Positions 36,814 to 48,609 of a DNA stretch of 64,000 nucleotides are shown piece by piece. Every line of letters starts with the position of its first letter. Position 1 is the first letter of the stretch. The position numbers and the translations under genes were made by a program. Location: contig JAQFVV010012511.1 in assembly GCA_028023455.1 (NCBI GenBank), forward strand, positions 682,001 through 746,000. The letters are read 5' to 3'. The notes beneath the pieces are model-generated. The model was not told the DNA's origin. It worked only from the letters and a program-made list of their open reading frames with translations, and did no database searches. This DNA comes from Epiperipatus broadwayi. Taxonomy: Eukaryota; Onychophora; Udeonychophora; Euonychophora; Peripatidae.

Positions 36814-37806
36814 TAGTTTGTTAGGCATTTTTTAAAAAAAATACTTTTCAAATAAAAAGAAAAAATAGTAAACATTTTTAAGTAGAAAAGCTTTCTTCAT
36901 ACTTTAAGTTACTTAATGATTTATTATACATACATATATCAATGTACATGTACTAAATATGATATATATACATAAGAAGTATAACTTATTAATTTATTGC
37001 AGAAATATCAAAAGATATATATTGTACCCTGCCAATAGGATGATGACCCCTAGAAAATATGACAAGTCCCTAAATTAGGCAATACTGTTATCTTATCTAG
37101 GTACAATTTGATACTCTTAATTATTTCTAAACTATGTTTAATTAATATTAGCAATTATGAGACCCACTTATCCTATTAACAAGATTACATACCCTTTAAC
37201 ATTAAACAAATACGAAGTATTTGTTCAATGGCATAAGAATACTAAGACATTCTTCCTTATTAAGTATCTAAATATCCCCATGACTAACAATAATACTTAA
37301 ATAAATATAATAAAACATCTATAATTATTAAATTTAAATTAATCTAATTAATAAGTTATATGATAATTTTATTGTATATTGATCTTTTATTATTACTTTT
37401 ATAGGATTATAATTAAGAATAACCATAATAATATTATTATACTAAGGAGATCTTAGAATTATCATTGATTTTTAATTAGCTATTTATTACACCTATAAAT
37501 TATCAAGCGGGATTTTACTTAATTCTATAGTTAGTATATTTATTAAGAAAAGACTCATAATCTTAATCTATAATTAAAATTATACTATTTTATATTTATG
37601 TTCCCTAATACTTGATAATAAATAACTCTTGTGATCTAAACTGTAATTATAATTTATAACTTTAAATAACAATTAATTTGTATTCTGATTTCCTATAAAT
37701 AAACATACTTTAATAAATTTGCATCATATTTTATTAATTGTGTATGTGATCAAGGGAGTTTGCAATAATTTAAGATCTCTTTTGTGAAGTATTTTCTTAA
37801 ATGATT
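36814..37806 (+). other. CIP2A intron, AT-rich, nothing recognised
   Basis: Plain AT-rich intronic DNA with no domain, inverted repeat or RNA gene seen. Confidence 0.5.
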
Positions 37807-37900
37807 GTTCAATAGATGGCGTTTTACCAAAACCACCGAACAAGCGTACATTTGTTTACATAAACGTCAAAAGAGTCAGAATTCACTATCTCTTTCGTTT

Positions 37901-37960
37901 GCCCACCCTCAGATCAGCTAATTTCAACTAATTTGCTATCATCAGTGAAGGATAGAGCTA
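37901..37960 (-). ncRNA. Hammerhead ribozyme, family 1 copy A
   Basis: Minus-strand RNA. Core CUGAUGA is the complement of 37939-37945; GAA follows helix II; helix III is the near-palindrome AUUAGCUGAU; the cleavage triplet AUC has its scissile bond between 37912 and 37911. Helix I pairs UGAGGG with the CCUUCA just before the core (one G-U pair). Helix II has lost one C relative to copy B (AGC/AGU), so it is weaker and this copy may be slower or inactive. Confidence 0.75.
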
Positions 37961-38302
37961 GAAATTAGATTTAAACACTCACTCCAAGCATTTATGCAAC
38001 AAGTTTCTATCAGTTTGTAAGCATGAATTTTTCAGACCTGTAAAGTCTTCAAACCCAGCCTAACAAGCCAGATAGCTACATGGGTCTGATATCAGTTCAG
38101 TTTCACCACATAGTCAAAGCCTCTGCAATATATATCATTGCAAAAACCTTTAAAGGTACATTTATGAAAAACAAAAAATTATAATCACGTAACTTGCTAT
38201 CGCTTGTACTTATGATCAATAGATGGCGTTTTACCAAAACCACCGAACAAGTGTATATTTGTTTACATAAACATCAAAAGAGTCAGAATTCACTATCTCT
38301 TT

Positions 38303-38366
38303 CGTTTGCCCACCCTCAGATCAGCTGATTTCAAGCTAATTTGCTATCATCAGTGAAGGATAAAGC
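38303..38366 (-). ncRNA. Hammerhead ribozyme, family 1 copy B
   Basis: Minus-strand RNA with all canonical parts of a type I hammerhead. Core CUGAUGA is the complement of 38347-38353. Helix II is AGC/GCU around AAAUUA, with a U-U mismatch at its base. GAA is followed by helix III, the perfect 10-nt palindrome AUCAGCUGAU (3 bp with AGCU loop, or 10 bp between two molecules). Cleavage follows the C of AUC, between 38319 and 38318. Helix I pairs UGAGGG with CCUUCA, then an internal loop and AAAG with CUUU. Confidence 0.85.
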
Positions 38367-38767
38367 TAGAAACTAGATCTAAACACTGACTCCAAGCGTT
38401 TATGCAACAAGTTTCTATCAGTTTGCAAGCATGAATTTTTCAGACCCGTAAAATCTTCAAACCCAGCCTAACAAGCCAGATAGCTACATGGGTCTGATAT
38501 TAGTTCAGTTTCATCACATAGTCAAGCGATAGCAAGTTACGTGACTTGTTTTTGTTTTTCATAAATGTACCTTTAAAGGTTTTTGCAATGATATATATTG
38601 CAGAGGCTTTGACTATGTGGTGAAACTGAACTGTTATCAGACCCATGTAGCTATCTGGCTTGTTAGGCTGGATTTGAAGACTTTACAGGTCTGAAAAATT
38701 CATGCTTGCAAACTGATAAAAACTTGTTGCATAAACGCTTGGAGTCAGTGTTTAGATCTAATTTCTA

Positions 38768-38827
38768 GCTTTATCCTTCACTGATGATAGCAAATTAGCT
38801 TGAAATCAGCTGATCTGAGGGTGGGCA
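38768..38827 (+). ncRNA. Hammerhead ribozyme, family 1 copy C (sense to CIP2A)
   Basis: Same fold as copy B but on the + strand. Core CUGAUGA is at 38781-38787, helix II AGC/GCU, then GAA, helix III palindrome AUCAGCUGAU, and cleavage after C at 38815 (before UGAGGG). It lies in the large CIP2A intron in the direction of transcription, so the ribozyme would be present in the pre-mRNA. Copy B is directly inverted to it, and pairing of B with C into a long duplex would compete with ribozyme folding. Confidence 0.85.
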
Positions 38828-38960
38828 AACGAAAGAGATAGTGAATTCTGACTCTTTTGACGTTTATGTAAACAAATACATACTTGTTCGGTGGTTTTGG
38901 TAAAACGCCATCTATTGAGCAAGTTACGTGATTATAACTTGTTTTTATTTTAAGTGATTG

Positions 38961-40046
38961 TTATACATCATCTTATACTGGATTAATTTCTTATTCAAAT
39001 CTCAAACTGCACGCTTTGGTTCATGTGTACATTACAATTAAGATTCTTTGAAGCTCATGTATTGATGATGACTAACAAAAGAGATGCAACTCTAGATACT
39101 TAATTTAATTTTTAAAACATTAACTTTAATCATATTATTTACAAGATCTTTCAATCAGTATTTTAAACTACTAAGTAATTTAATAAATAACAATATTAAT
39201 AAAATTCTATAACAATATAATACAGTAATATATAAACATTTGAACATTTCTATTCCCATCAATTACAATGAGATATTTAAAATTAAAAAACTACCTTCTT
39301 ATGCAATATAGTGTTGTTGTTATATTTAACTTTATTTCTTATATCACAAAATCAGATGTATTTATTAAATAATCTTTTTTTTTTTTTTGATTTATAATCA
39401 TTAACCCTTATAGTTTATGCTTTAAAGTATAAAAAGATTCAAAATATGGTTGATTGTTTTTTTTCTGAAATACAATCATTTTAGTGTAATATTATGAAAT
39501 ATTACATTTTTATCTATTTTTAGATTTTATATTTATCATTAGATCTTTTTTTTTTTTTTTTTATTAAGATCATATTAATACGATAATTATGAAATCATTA
39601 ATTTGTTTCTGATATCACACTTAATTTTCCTATGGTCTTATTATTAAACTCTATACTAAAATACAGTAAATTAAACTTTTATATTATACCCTATCAAATG
39701 TGACAATTTATCTCCTCATGAACTAACTTCAATTTTCAATTTATGATACCATGCTAAATGTTGATAGAACACTCTTTGGTGTATTCTGAAATAAAAATCA
39801 TTATCTTCATTCTATCTAAACAACTCAAGTATTAACTTCCTATTTCCAATCTATACTTGTTTCATACATTTCTTATAAATGATAGCCTATAAAGAATTAC
39901 AAACTGGAATTAGTTATTACTCTATTACAATTATATGAAATTATTAATATTTGAGCACAGACATAACCCTCTCTTCTTGTAATACATATATGTAACTACT
40001 TTTATGAGTATATTCCACTATCTCATTGTTCATATACATTTATTTG
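38961..40046 (+). other. CIP2A intron, AT-rich, nothing recognised
   Basis: AT-rich intronic DNA with two T runs (about 39373-39390 and 39547-39563). No gene or repeat boundary was identified. Confidence 0.5.
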
Positions 40047-40056
40047 GTACTAGTAC

Positions 40057-40854
40057 TTCACTGCTTAATGGCACTGGTTTTCGGCCAACGTACATCAATA
40101 TGCCATTTTAGCGGCCTAACTTACGGCTAACACTACAACAGTTTATGGCCTATAAAACAGTGATGTTCATATTAGCCATGCACATATATTACGGCCCACT
40201 GGTGTGCTTCGCGACACTATGCAAATGCGCACATTTCACAGATTGCTACCATATCATGTGAAGGTCTGTGGAATTCAACTGACCAGAACTCTTGTAATAT
40301 GCATTCGAAGTAATGATCATACACCCTAGACGTAGTATTACATACTAATAATTGTAAGTCCATCGCCGTGCTTCCCTACACAGCTTGGAATGTGAAATAA
40401 ATTTCAAAAGTGTAGTGACAAGCACAATTTCACAGAATTTATGCGAAAAGGCATGTTTGTGCGAGAACAGCTATGAGACAAATTAAAAGTCAGGTTGCAA
40501 GTTGTTTGGAAATCAGAAGCTTGATTTGATCAGAGTAGTGCATCTTTTGGATGATCCTTCGGAAAGTCAAAAACATCAGTCCCGGCTTCTGCACATTCCA
40601 GCGCTATGCGCTGAGATTTATAATGTAATTTATAACTATAAGTATTACATTTTAGAAAATAATGTTGGTTCATAAATTGGTTAAAAGTGGTTTGAAAAAT
40701 GTGTATTAAAAAAAAATACTGTATATAAAAAAAACTAACATATTTAAAAGATCATATATTAATTTATATTTGACCATATTGTCGTCCCATGAACATGTAT
40801 ATTGATGTGCATTGAGCGAAAAACAACGCCATCAAGCGTTGGAGTTTATTATAT
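40057..40854. mobile_element. MITE-like element, about 0.8 kb, flanked by GTACTAGTAC
   Basis: The subterminal inverted repeats correspond over about 45 bases: left CTGCTTAATGGCACTGGTTTTCGG... then ACATCAATAT, and the reverse complement of the right end ACGCTTGATGGCGTTGTTTTTCG... then ACATCAATAT. The palindrome GTACTAGTAC flanks both sides (40047-40056 and 40855-40864) and may be the target duplication or part of the inverted repeat. The interior is GC-richer than the intron and has no open frame. The superfamily is undetermined. Confidence 0.7.
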
Positions 40855-40864
40855 GTACTAGTAC

Positions 40865-42509
40865 CATTTATTTTAACTATCTAACAATATTTAATAAAGT
40901 AAAAACTTTAAATAGTGAATTGCATAGACAAACAAATTAACTATTAATTTCTTTATCTATTGACTTATCCTACCATTTTGATAATGATTATTTTCAAGTA
41001 TAAAATTAAACTATATACAAATATTATGCTAGAAGTTTTTGTTTTTTTCCCCTTTCTTTGTCTTTAAAAAAAACTTTAATTCTTACTTGTATTCCAGTCA
41101 TTCCAAATCCTTCGAATTCATCATGCATCAACCTTCTCTCACTTTTACTTTTTTTTGTTCTCATAAGAAAATGATCAAAACTATAAAATTCCAAAGCCAT
41201 CAGGTTATTTACAATGTCTCGGTTTCCTTTTTTCCTTCTTAACAATCAAAGGTTATTTTCAACTTGCATAATATATTTTATTTAGATACTTGCTGCATTT
41301 ATTATACTTGTCTTCATATTATTCCTTGTGTACTCTTTATCATTTAAGATAGAGCATTTTACACCTCCTTAAAGGTAGAAAGACATTATCTTCAATATAG
41401 TTTATATTCTCAAATAAGCTAATGTTTCTTTCATTGATTTATTCTATTCTCTTTCCTCCTGTACATATTTATTCTTTATTATTTGTCTTCAATAATTATT
41501 TAATTTCTTATACTTATCTTTTTTTTTTTTCATTGACAGTTTTAATAAATAATTCTTTCATTTTCCGAGTAGATTGCTATGATTTATTACAAGTATAAAT
41601 ATAATCCTCAGAAATTTCCTTTTACGTTTGCCTTGTATTACATCCATACATCCTTCTAACTTTTAATCCTTCATTTACTATATATATGACATCATAAAAT
41701 TTTATTCTACATGAAAGATATTATCATTGATAATGATTTGTTTAGATCTTTTCTCCTATTAAAATTTTCATTCAGATACACTTTTATAAGTTCCATTTTA
41801 ATACTAAGTACACTTTTCAATACATAAATATTTTCATTATTATTCATTCCTAATTTAGTTTTAATTATCTTTAAAAACATGTACTTAACTCTGTCATGAA
41901 TACTTTTTGTGTTATTCGTCCATTAATTCCAATTTAATCTTGCACAACTGCTATGATAGCCAAGATGCATAAATATTTTATCTTGCTTATTAATTAAATT
42001 ATGTATTAATATAATGCTCACGGTGTTTTCCTTCAGTTCATATATTATTTGACAATACTTTGGCATAAATCTACAACTTTTTTCTTTCATTCTTCCAATA
42101 TTTTTTTTCACTATAATGACTAAGATATTTTGGTAAAATTATTAAATTGTTGAGTTCACCAGCAGAGATTTAACTTTGTTTTTTTCCTTCATGTTAAAAA
42201 AAAAATCTGATAATATACAGTTTTAAATTCTTAAGTAAATCATAATCAATTACTTGTTTTTAAAATAATAATATTTTAAAAAATTTAAGCAAACTTTTAG
42301 AGACAAACCAAGTTACTTGTTCTCTCCATCTGTAATCTTTTTTTTTTATTTTATATATTTTCCCTCCAATTTTTTTCTTACAAAAAAACCTCGTCTGCTG
42401 GCTGTTAATTTATTTCAAATTGCGCTTTCCCATTGGTTAATTTTTCTACTTCTCTGATTTGGAATATTTAATAAATTGCTTGTAGTTGAACTATTTTTAA
42501 AAACAAATA
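40865..42509 (+). other. CIP2A intron, pyrimidine-rich, nothing recognised
   Basis: T/C-biased intronic sequence. The overlapping open frames at 41024-41245 on both strands are low-complexity and show no domain. Confidence 0.5.
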
Positions 42510-42515
42510 TTATTT

Positions 42516-43810
42516 GGGTTGTCGTCGAATAGCTATTATATACCACTCGATGGCGCAGTTTTCACGCTTAAACTATAAAATATGATCATTCCCGGGCCGT
42601 TAATTATAATCAAATGCTAAAATAAAAACAAAAGAAAATCATCTTTTTTAAATAGTATTTAATGTTAAATATTATTTTTTTATTAACATATACAAATTAA
42701 ATGATAATAATAAATGTAAAATAAAATAAACAAATTACAATTTGATTCGTCTTTTTTAGTTTGCTTTTTATTAGAAAAATCAATTTTCTATTGGAGATTT
42801 TTTTACTGGGGTTACAGCTTTTTTGTTGTTGTTGTTTAAAAACTCATAATCGGAATAAAAAATAAAATTTCTTAGTCTTTCTTTTACATTTTATTTCTAC
42901 AGAGAAACAGATATTATTGTGTTATCGCTATTTTTTACTTTTTTAGTCTTTGTTTTAAATTTTATTATTTTTTACAGACAAACAGATATTACCGCTATTT
43001 TTTATTTCAAATAGAATGACAACTAAAAGTAAAAGTTGTTACGGTTAGGTTTAGGGTTAGTGTTCTGTTGTTTGTAATGCTAAAATAAAAATATCAAAAT
43101 CGTATTTTTGTAAAGTTTTTTTTTTACTAACATCTATAAAATAAATGATAACAATAAACGTAAACTATATTCAACAAAGTATAACAGTAGTCGGAAAAAA
43201 GAAAGAAACTAAAACTTTTTTAAACAACAACAAATATATATATAAAATGTTTATAATATATGCTTTTTATGACATTTAAAAAAACAGTGTACAATTGTAC
43301 TTTTCTCACTGAATATTTTTGCGTTAACGATCTTTTTTATTTCAAAAATATACATATGGTACAATTTTGTTTGTCTCGTGGAATGTTACGAACAGTACAT
43401 TACTTGACGTGTTACCTAATTCCAACTCACTTTATACATATATCTCGTCAACATTTACTACTTAAAACTTCAATACACTACTGTGTAAAAAGTCTGTTAA
43501 TTATTACTTTACAAAATCTGAACATTTCAATACTTTAAAATAAAAAAAAATCCAATGAAAACAACATTTCCATCCAATTCAAAAAAACACACCCTCTCAC
43601 CAAGCCGTAACCAATATATAAACTGTGTGAATTCTGAAAATGTATTTGCTGCGATGTGACATATCGGCCTGCAGTCTGTAGCACAACAAAAAAGTTGTAT
43701 TATAGAAAACGTGGGTTCGAACGTGTCGGCCGCGGAAATGGCATTTTTATGTGTTTTAGCGCGAAAACGGCGCCATCCAGTGGGATATGGTGGTTATTCG
43801 ACGAATACCA
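42516..43810. mobile_element. Terminal-inverted-repeat element, about 1.3 kb, TTATTT flanks
   Basis: The left end GGGTTGTCGTCGAATAGC and the reverse complement of the right end TGGTATTCGTCGAATAAC form imperfect inverted repeats. The similarity resumes further in (CGATGGCGCAGTTTTCACGC versus GGATGGCGCCGTTTTCGCGC). TTATTT is present directly outside both ends (42510-42515 and 43811-43816) and may be a 6-bp target duplication. The right part has a diverged relative at 31181-31590. No transposase was recognised. A GTGGGTTCGAACG motif at about 43710-43722 resembles a Pol III B box. Confidence 0.72.
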
Positions 43811-45089
43811 TTATTTGTTTACAAGATTTGCTAAAAAAAATCTTTCATAGACTTAATAAAATTTACTACTTACTAAATCAATTCATATTATTTTAGTTTT
43901 GTTTTTATCCAATATTCATAACATAAATATTAATTCTTTATTTTGGAAATTAAATTAAGATTTCACCGGAAATAGTCATTACTTTATAACATCAGATATG
44001 TACAGACATGATTGTCTATCTTTATAATGTATATTTTTATTTATATGATTAGATTAGAACTACCCTACAGTAATAAATATTATCAAACAATATCTTATTA
44101 TCAAATGTTATTAATTTATAGCTTATTATTTTATCTTTTATATACCTTTTAAAATAAATGTTTTGCCCAGGATTTATGACATTTATACTACTTGAAATTA
44201 ACTAAGCCCAAATTCAAACCCTTTGATAACTAAAATGACTGTTATTTTTCATAGTTTAATAAGTAAATATTTTTGACTTTATAAAATTTAAAATTATATT
44301 TAAAATTTATTCCCAATTTGTATTCATGATGGGGTTTACCAATAAAAAGGGCATGATATATATATATAAACTATAAATACATGAAAGCAATCAACACTTA
44401 AGAATACTGATATCATTAACAATCAATATTCTTAATCTGTTGTCAAGACAACCTCCTTTAATCAATAAAGATGAAAATCCATTTTTATCTATTGTATCAG
44501 TCAACGCCCCCCCCCCTTACCCTGTGGATTCTTACCATGTGCACAAAACTGAACATAAAATGACTGTCACACATCAGAGTATGGTGTGGTAACAACTTCA
44601 ATAATAAACTCAGTATATGATATCTTAAAGCTAACATATTGGATTGTTAAATGAGATATATCAAACCAAAGCCAGTTATATTTTCTGATGTCTCCCTTGT
44701 TAAAACTCTATTGTCTTTCTTATGGATATTAACGTGTTGGGCGTCGCATACCTTTGAAAGGCCAAATTTGAACCTGGCCTTTACGTACCACTTCCGGAAA
44801 GAGAAAACTTTTCCTGAAAGGATATACAACTACCAACAAAACATATGACATAAATGAATAAAAAAAGGTAACCGCATGACATCAAATTTTTAATCCCTGA
44901 TAAAGTAGTGTCCCATGGGCTAAGCTCAATCATCTCTTTATCTCAGGTTTCTTGGTGGATTATGCCACTATCAGAAATATATGCACTTAATATTATTGTG
45001 CTTTATCCTGTCTACCAAGCTTTGCAGACAGTTTTTGTTTAAATATATACTTTCAAGGACATACTAATTCCATTCAGAAAATTTATCTC
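43811..45089 (+). other. CIP2A intron, nothing recognised
   Basis: AT-rich intron with a C run at about 44507-44517. Short frames on both strands at 44647-44848 overlap each other and show no domain. Confidence 0.5.
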
Positions 45090-45470
45090 TTATTTTTTTT
45101 ATATATTATAACATTGTGGTTCTATTTTTTATTTTTATGTTAATTAAAAAATAATAATAAAGTGGAAATATAATTAAGAATTATAAATAAAAGGTAAATA
45201 TTATAATATGTAAATGTTGATGTTTATATATATTAAAACAGTAATCAAATATCCTCACCCTTCTTATAAATAGTGAAATGTCTTTATATACATTATTTAT
45301 AAAAGGTGATGATATTTGATTATTATTTTAATATATATAGAAGTAATCATTTACATGTTATAATATTTATCTTTTATTTAATATTGTTAATTATAATGGT
45401 TAATTATAATATTTCCACTTTATTTTTATTTATTTTTTGTATTAATATAAAATAAAATTAAAAAAATCGT
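45090..45470. repeat. Long AT-rich hairpin repeat
   Basis: The left arm (about 45140-45285, including AAGTGGAAATATAATTAAGA, ATAAAAGGTAAATATTATAA and CAAATATCCTCACC) is matched inverted by the right arm (about 45300-45430, GGTGATGATATTTG, TTATAATATTTATCTTTTAT and AATATTTCCACTTT). The spacer is only about 30 bases, so the RNA would fold into a stem of over 100 bases with interruptions. It is probably a MITE-type fold-back element. Confidence 0.8.
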
Positions 45471-48400
45471 TATAATAATAATAATAATAATAATAAAAAT
45501 GTAAATATTAAATACAACTGCTACTTATCAGCCATTTTGTTTTTAACATTTATTGTATGTCTCTGAAAATATATATTTAAACAAAAATCGCCTGGCAAGC
45601 TTAAAATAGACAGGAATAATGCACAAGCACCAAATTTACTTAATACAGCAAAAATAAAATAATGAAAATCTTAAAAAAATAATATTGTTTTATGATTTTA
45701 TAGTAAAACTTTATTTAAATAATTTGAAATATGCAAAGAAAAATCATATTTTGGGGGAAATCAATAATTGGAAATGAAAGGAAAAATAGCTTAATCAATG
45801 TCATATCTAAATTGGTTGATTCTATTATAATGATAAACTTACTATGAAGAATATATTTTTCTATTGTCTAATTTTATTTTTTAGATTGTATACATTTTCA
45901 AATAAAAAAATAAAAATTGTAGAAAACAAAGAGAGGAGTAGAATTTAATGCAATTTTCAATACCAAAATCTATGAGAATACATATAAAAGAAATAGTATT
46001 AATATCTACACCAGAATGTAAAAGAAATAAAACACATTATTTATTCTAGGAAATAAATGTAATATTTGTTGAAAGCTTTGCTTAATTAAATTTACTGCCT
46101 ACCTATCTTATATTTTTATTACTTCCCAATAAAAGAAATTGTATCTGCAGTCTTTTATTTAAATTCTCAACTTGAAAAACTATGATCATTATCATTAAAA
46201 AAGAAAAAAAAAGTTCTTTTGAAATATTTGCATACATATCTGATGGGCAGTTATTTAAAATATTCAGATAATATGTTTCTTGGGAGTTCGTGTTTGAGCA
46301 GTGGAAATGGCAGTCTGAGTTGTGATACAGCTCTTGTGTCTGCCTTACACCATGCTGAAACAGTACAAAATGTCATTAGGTGTGCAAAATTCCGAAGTTT
46401 ACCCAAATTATGGTAACCTATACAAAGGTGCCAGTAGGTGTAAAATCTAGCACTAGATCGAGAAGATTCATAAACAATCGTAGTAATTATTTATTTATGT
46501 ACTCTGGTTACATAATATTTTTAAGGCATAATGTTACATGGACTCTAATAAGTATGATTTATGTTCTTCCCAGAGTACACAATAGCTGATAATACTATAA
46601 TTAAATTAATAACAAAGGCATTTAAGTATGGCTTTAATAATCTTTATTATACTCTATTTTTATTACTAACTCCTTTTCCAATTCTTCCTTCATAGCACTC
46701 CAAACTGACTTGATCTATTTTTAAGGCCAAACACCAGCATAAATTTTAATTCGATCCATTATTTTAATAACAGTCCAATTATTTAACATTTTATATCTTT
46801 TCCCAAGGAAATGTGCCATCACAAACTCTACAAACAACAACAGCACAAATTTATTATGGAGAAAATAGAGGGTGAACTATAAGGTGACTTAATATTAGAA
46901 TGAGCTGTATTGTGCTCCACTCCGTCATAAGCTTCCCAGTGTTTGCTTATGGGTGGGATTTTTAACTGATCTTTACCCCCCCCCCTCTTTCCAAGATCGA
47001 GCAGTTAACATTTTGGGAATCTAATCTATACAAACATTTTGACTATGATAAGATGAATGAAAAAGATACATAATCAAATGAATAAAAATTAAGTAATATA
47101 GAACCATACCCGTTCTTTTTAATTCAATCAAAATAACATGTTAAATCCCTATTAAAAATCCCATACTTTATTGTTGAAACTTCTAATTACATCAGACCCA
47201 GTTGATAGAGTCTTGGTTGCTATCATGCTAATTAGAATAAAAGTTCACTTAAGCAACAGTTTATATCTACCCCAGGTTGATCAACTGTTTAAACTTTAAC
47301 CATGAGGGTATAGTCCATGTATGATCTGTTTAAACTTTAACCATGAGGGTATAGTCCATGTATGATCTTATTTCATAACTCCTAGTGTGAATTTTTTTTA
47401 GTCTTCTGGTCCTGAACATATCCTTGGCTAACTCGCTGGCTTCATCCTTTCATAGTTGGAAATCACTTGGGTGATTCCAGATGTGGCTGGAATATGATTT
47501 TTTTTCCAGGAGGGAAGTTCTTGATGTTCTCTAGCTGGAGAACTTTTTTATAATGCCGTATATTAACACTTAATGGAAAAATTCTGAATAATTTAAAAGA
47601 AAACTCTGCAATTTATACGTTTTTCTGCAAACAGGATTCACATCATACTTTGTGGTTTATTTTTAGCTACATTTTGTCACAATTTCCATGCTTTTACTCC
47701 TGAGGAATTTTTTATTAAAAGAAAAAAATTTTGATAAATTAACACAATACACAACTGATAGACTGTAACAATATTTTTAATTATAAATATGTTTTGTAGC
47801 TTGAGTTTCAACAATAGAGTTACAAATTTCTTTAATTTTTTCCCAACCCATGTTTTTCCAAGAAACACACAAAAAAAAAACTTTTAAGAAAAAAACATAT
47901 CTCGAGATACTATTTTATCTCAAGTTATAATTGATTTAAGTAAATTAAACAGAAAATCAAATGAAGAAATCCTGATTTCTTCTTAAGATAAAAAACCCAA
48001 ACTTTTAACTGATTTAATAAAGGTAATGTATTATTTTAAATTCTTACTATAAACTACGGATGAGATAGCCAAAAATACTATCTTAATGCAGAGAAGTGAT
48101 TTTTCTGTATTCATTTTAGTGAGATACTTGTGAGGAAATTAATATATTTAAGATTAATGACATTTATTAAAAGAGGCTAATCTGTATATTAATAATTATA
48201 AATTTATTATTTTTTTAAAAAAATAAATATTATTGAGGAGTTAATAGGTATAGAGCTGTACAGATATAGAAATGTTATAAAATAGCAAGTAACATACATG
48301 AAGAAAATAAAAATTTGAAATGGAATAGATGAATGAATATATGAAATAAAATGAATGAATATCTGATATTAAATGTAAGTTATGTATGAAATAAAAAAAA

Positions 48401-48480
48401 ACAGTAAAATTTGATTATCATATGCTGATATTAAAAAGAAAAAATTATTTAGTTTTGTTATTTTGCATTTGCTGTGGATG
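45471..48480 (+). other. CIP2A intron, no gene recognised
   Basis: AT-rich intron. It contains a CCCCCCCCC run at about 46977 and a 41-bp direct duplication (separate entry). The 46219-46589 frames have near-average composition but no recognisable domain or splice context. Confidence 0.45.
47285..47366 (+). repeat. 41-bp exact direct duplication
   Basis: Units at 47285-47325 and 47326-47366 begin CTGTTTAAACTTTAACCATG and are identical. This is a recent tandem duplication or a short assembly duplication. Confidence 0.9.
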
Positions 48481-48490
48481 TCTTCATACT

Positions 48491-48609
48491 TTTTTTTTTT
48501 TTTCTATATGTCATAGCATCGGCTGGGACGCGAACCCACACCCGTCTGCAACCAACTACTTGCTTGCAAGCCGGGTGCGATGACCTCTCGGCTAACAACG
48601 CCTGACATA
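48491..48609 (-). mobile_element. tRNA-like SINE or retrotransposed tRNA with target duplication
   Basis: The minus strand has a tRNA-like body (complement of 48516-48601) with an A box TAGCCGAGAGG (48584-48594), a B box GGTTCGCGTCC (48526-48536) and an acceptor-like stem (GCGTTGT against GCCGATGC, six of seven pairs including G-U). A longer middle part is like the type II tRNAs (Ser/Leu). A short tail and a 14-A run follow. TCTTCATACTT is present on both sides (48481-48491 and 48610-48620) as an 11-bp target duplication. The anticodon arm is degenerate, so it is not a working tRNA. Confidence 0.82.

Larger units (their letters stand above)
37807..38960. mobile_element. Hammerhead-bearing repeat, family 1: two direct copies and one inverted
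   Basis: Copy A starts at about 37808 and copy B at about 38218, both beginning TCAATAGATGGCGTTTTACC and running in the same direction. Copy C (about 38525-38935) is the reverse complement and ends GGTAAAACGCCATCTATTGA. After copy C the sequence GCAAGTTACGTGATTATA repeats the unit's tail in inverted form, showing that copy C also derives from a head-to-tail concatemer. Each copy has a hammerhead ribozyme (separate entries). The spacing of cleavage sites in A and B is 407 nt. No protein frame is present. Retrozymes and the terminal repeats of Penelope-like elements have this organisation; which one applies is not decided by the sequence. Confidence 0.88.
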
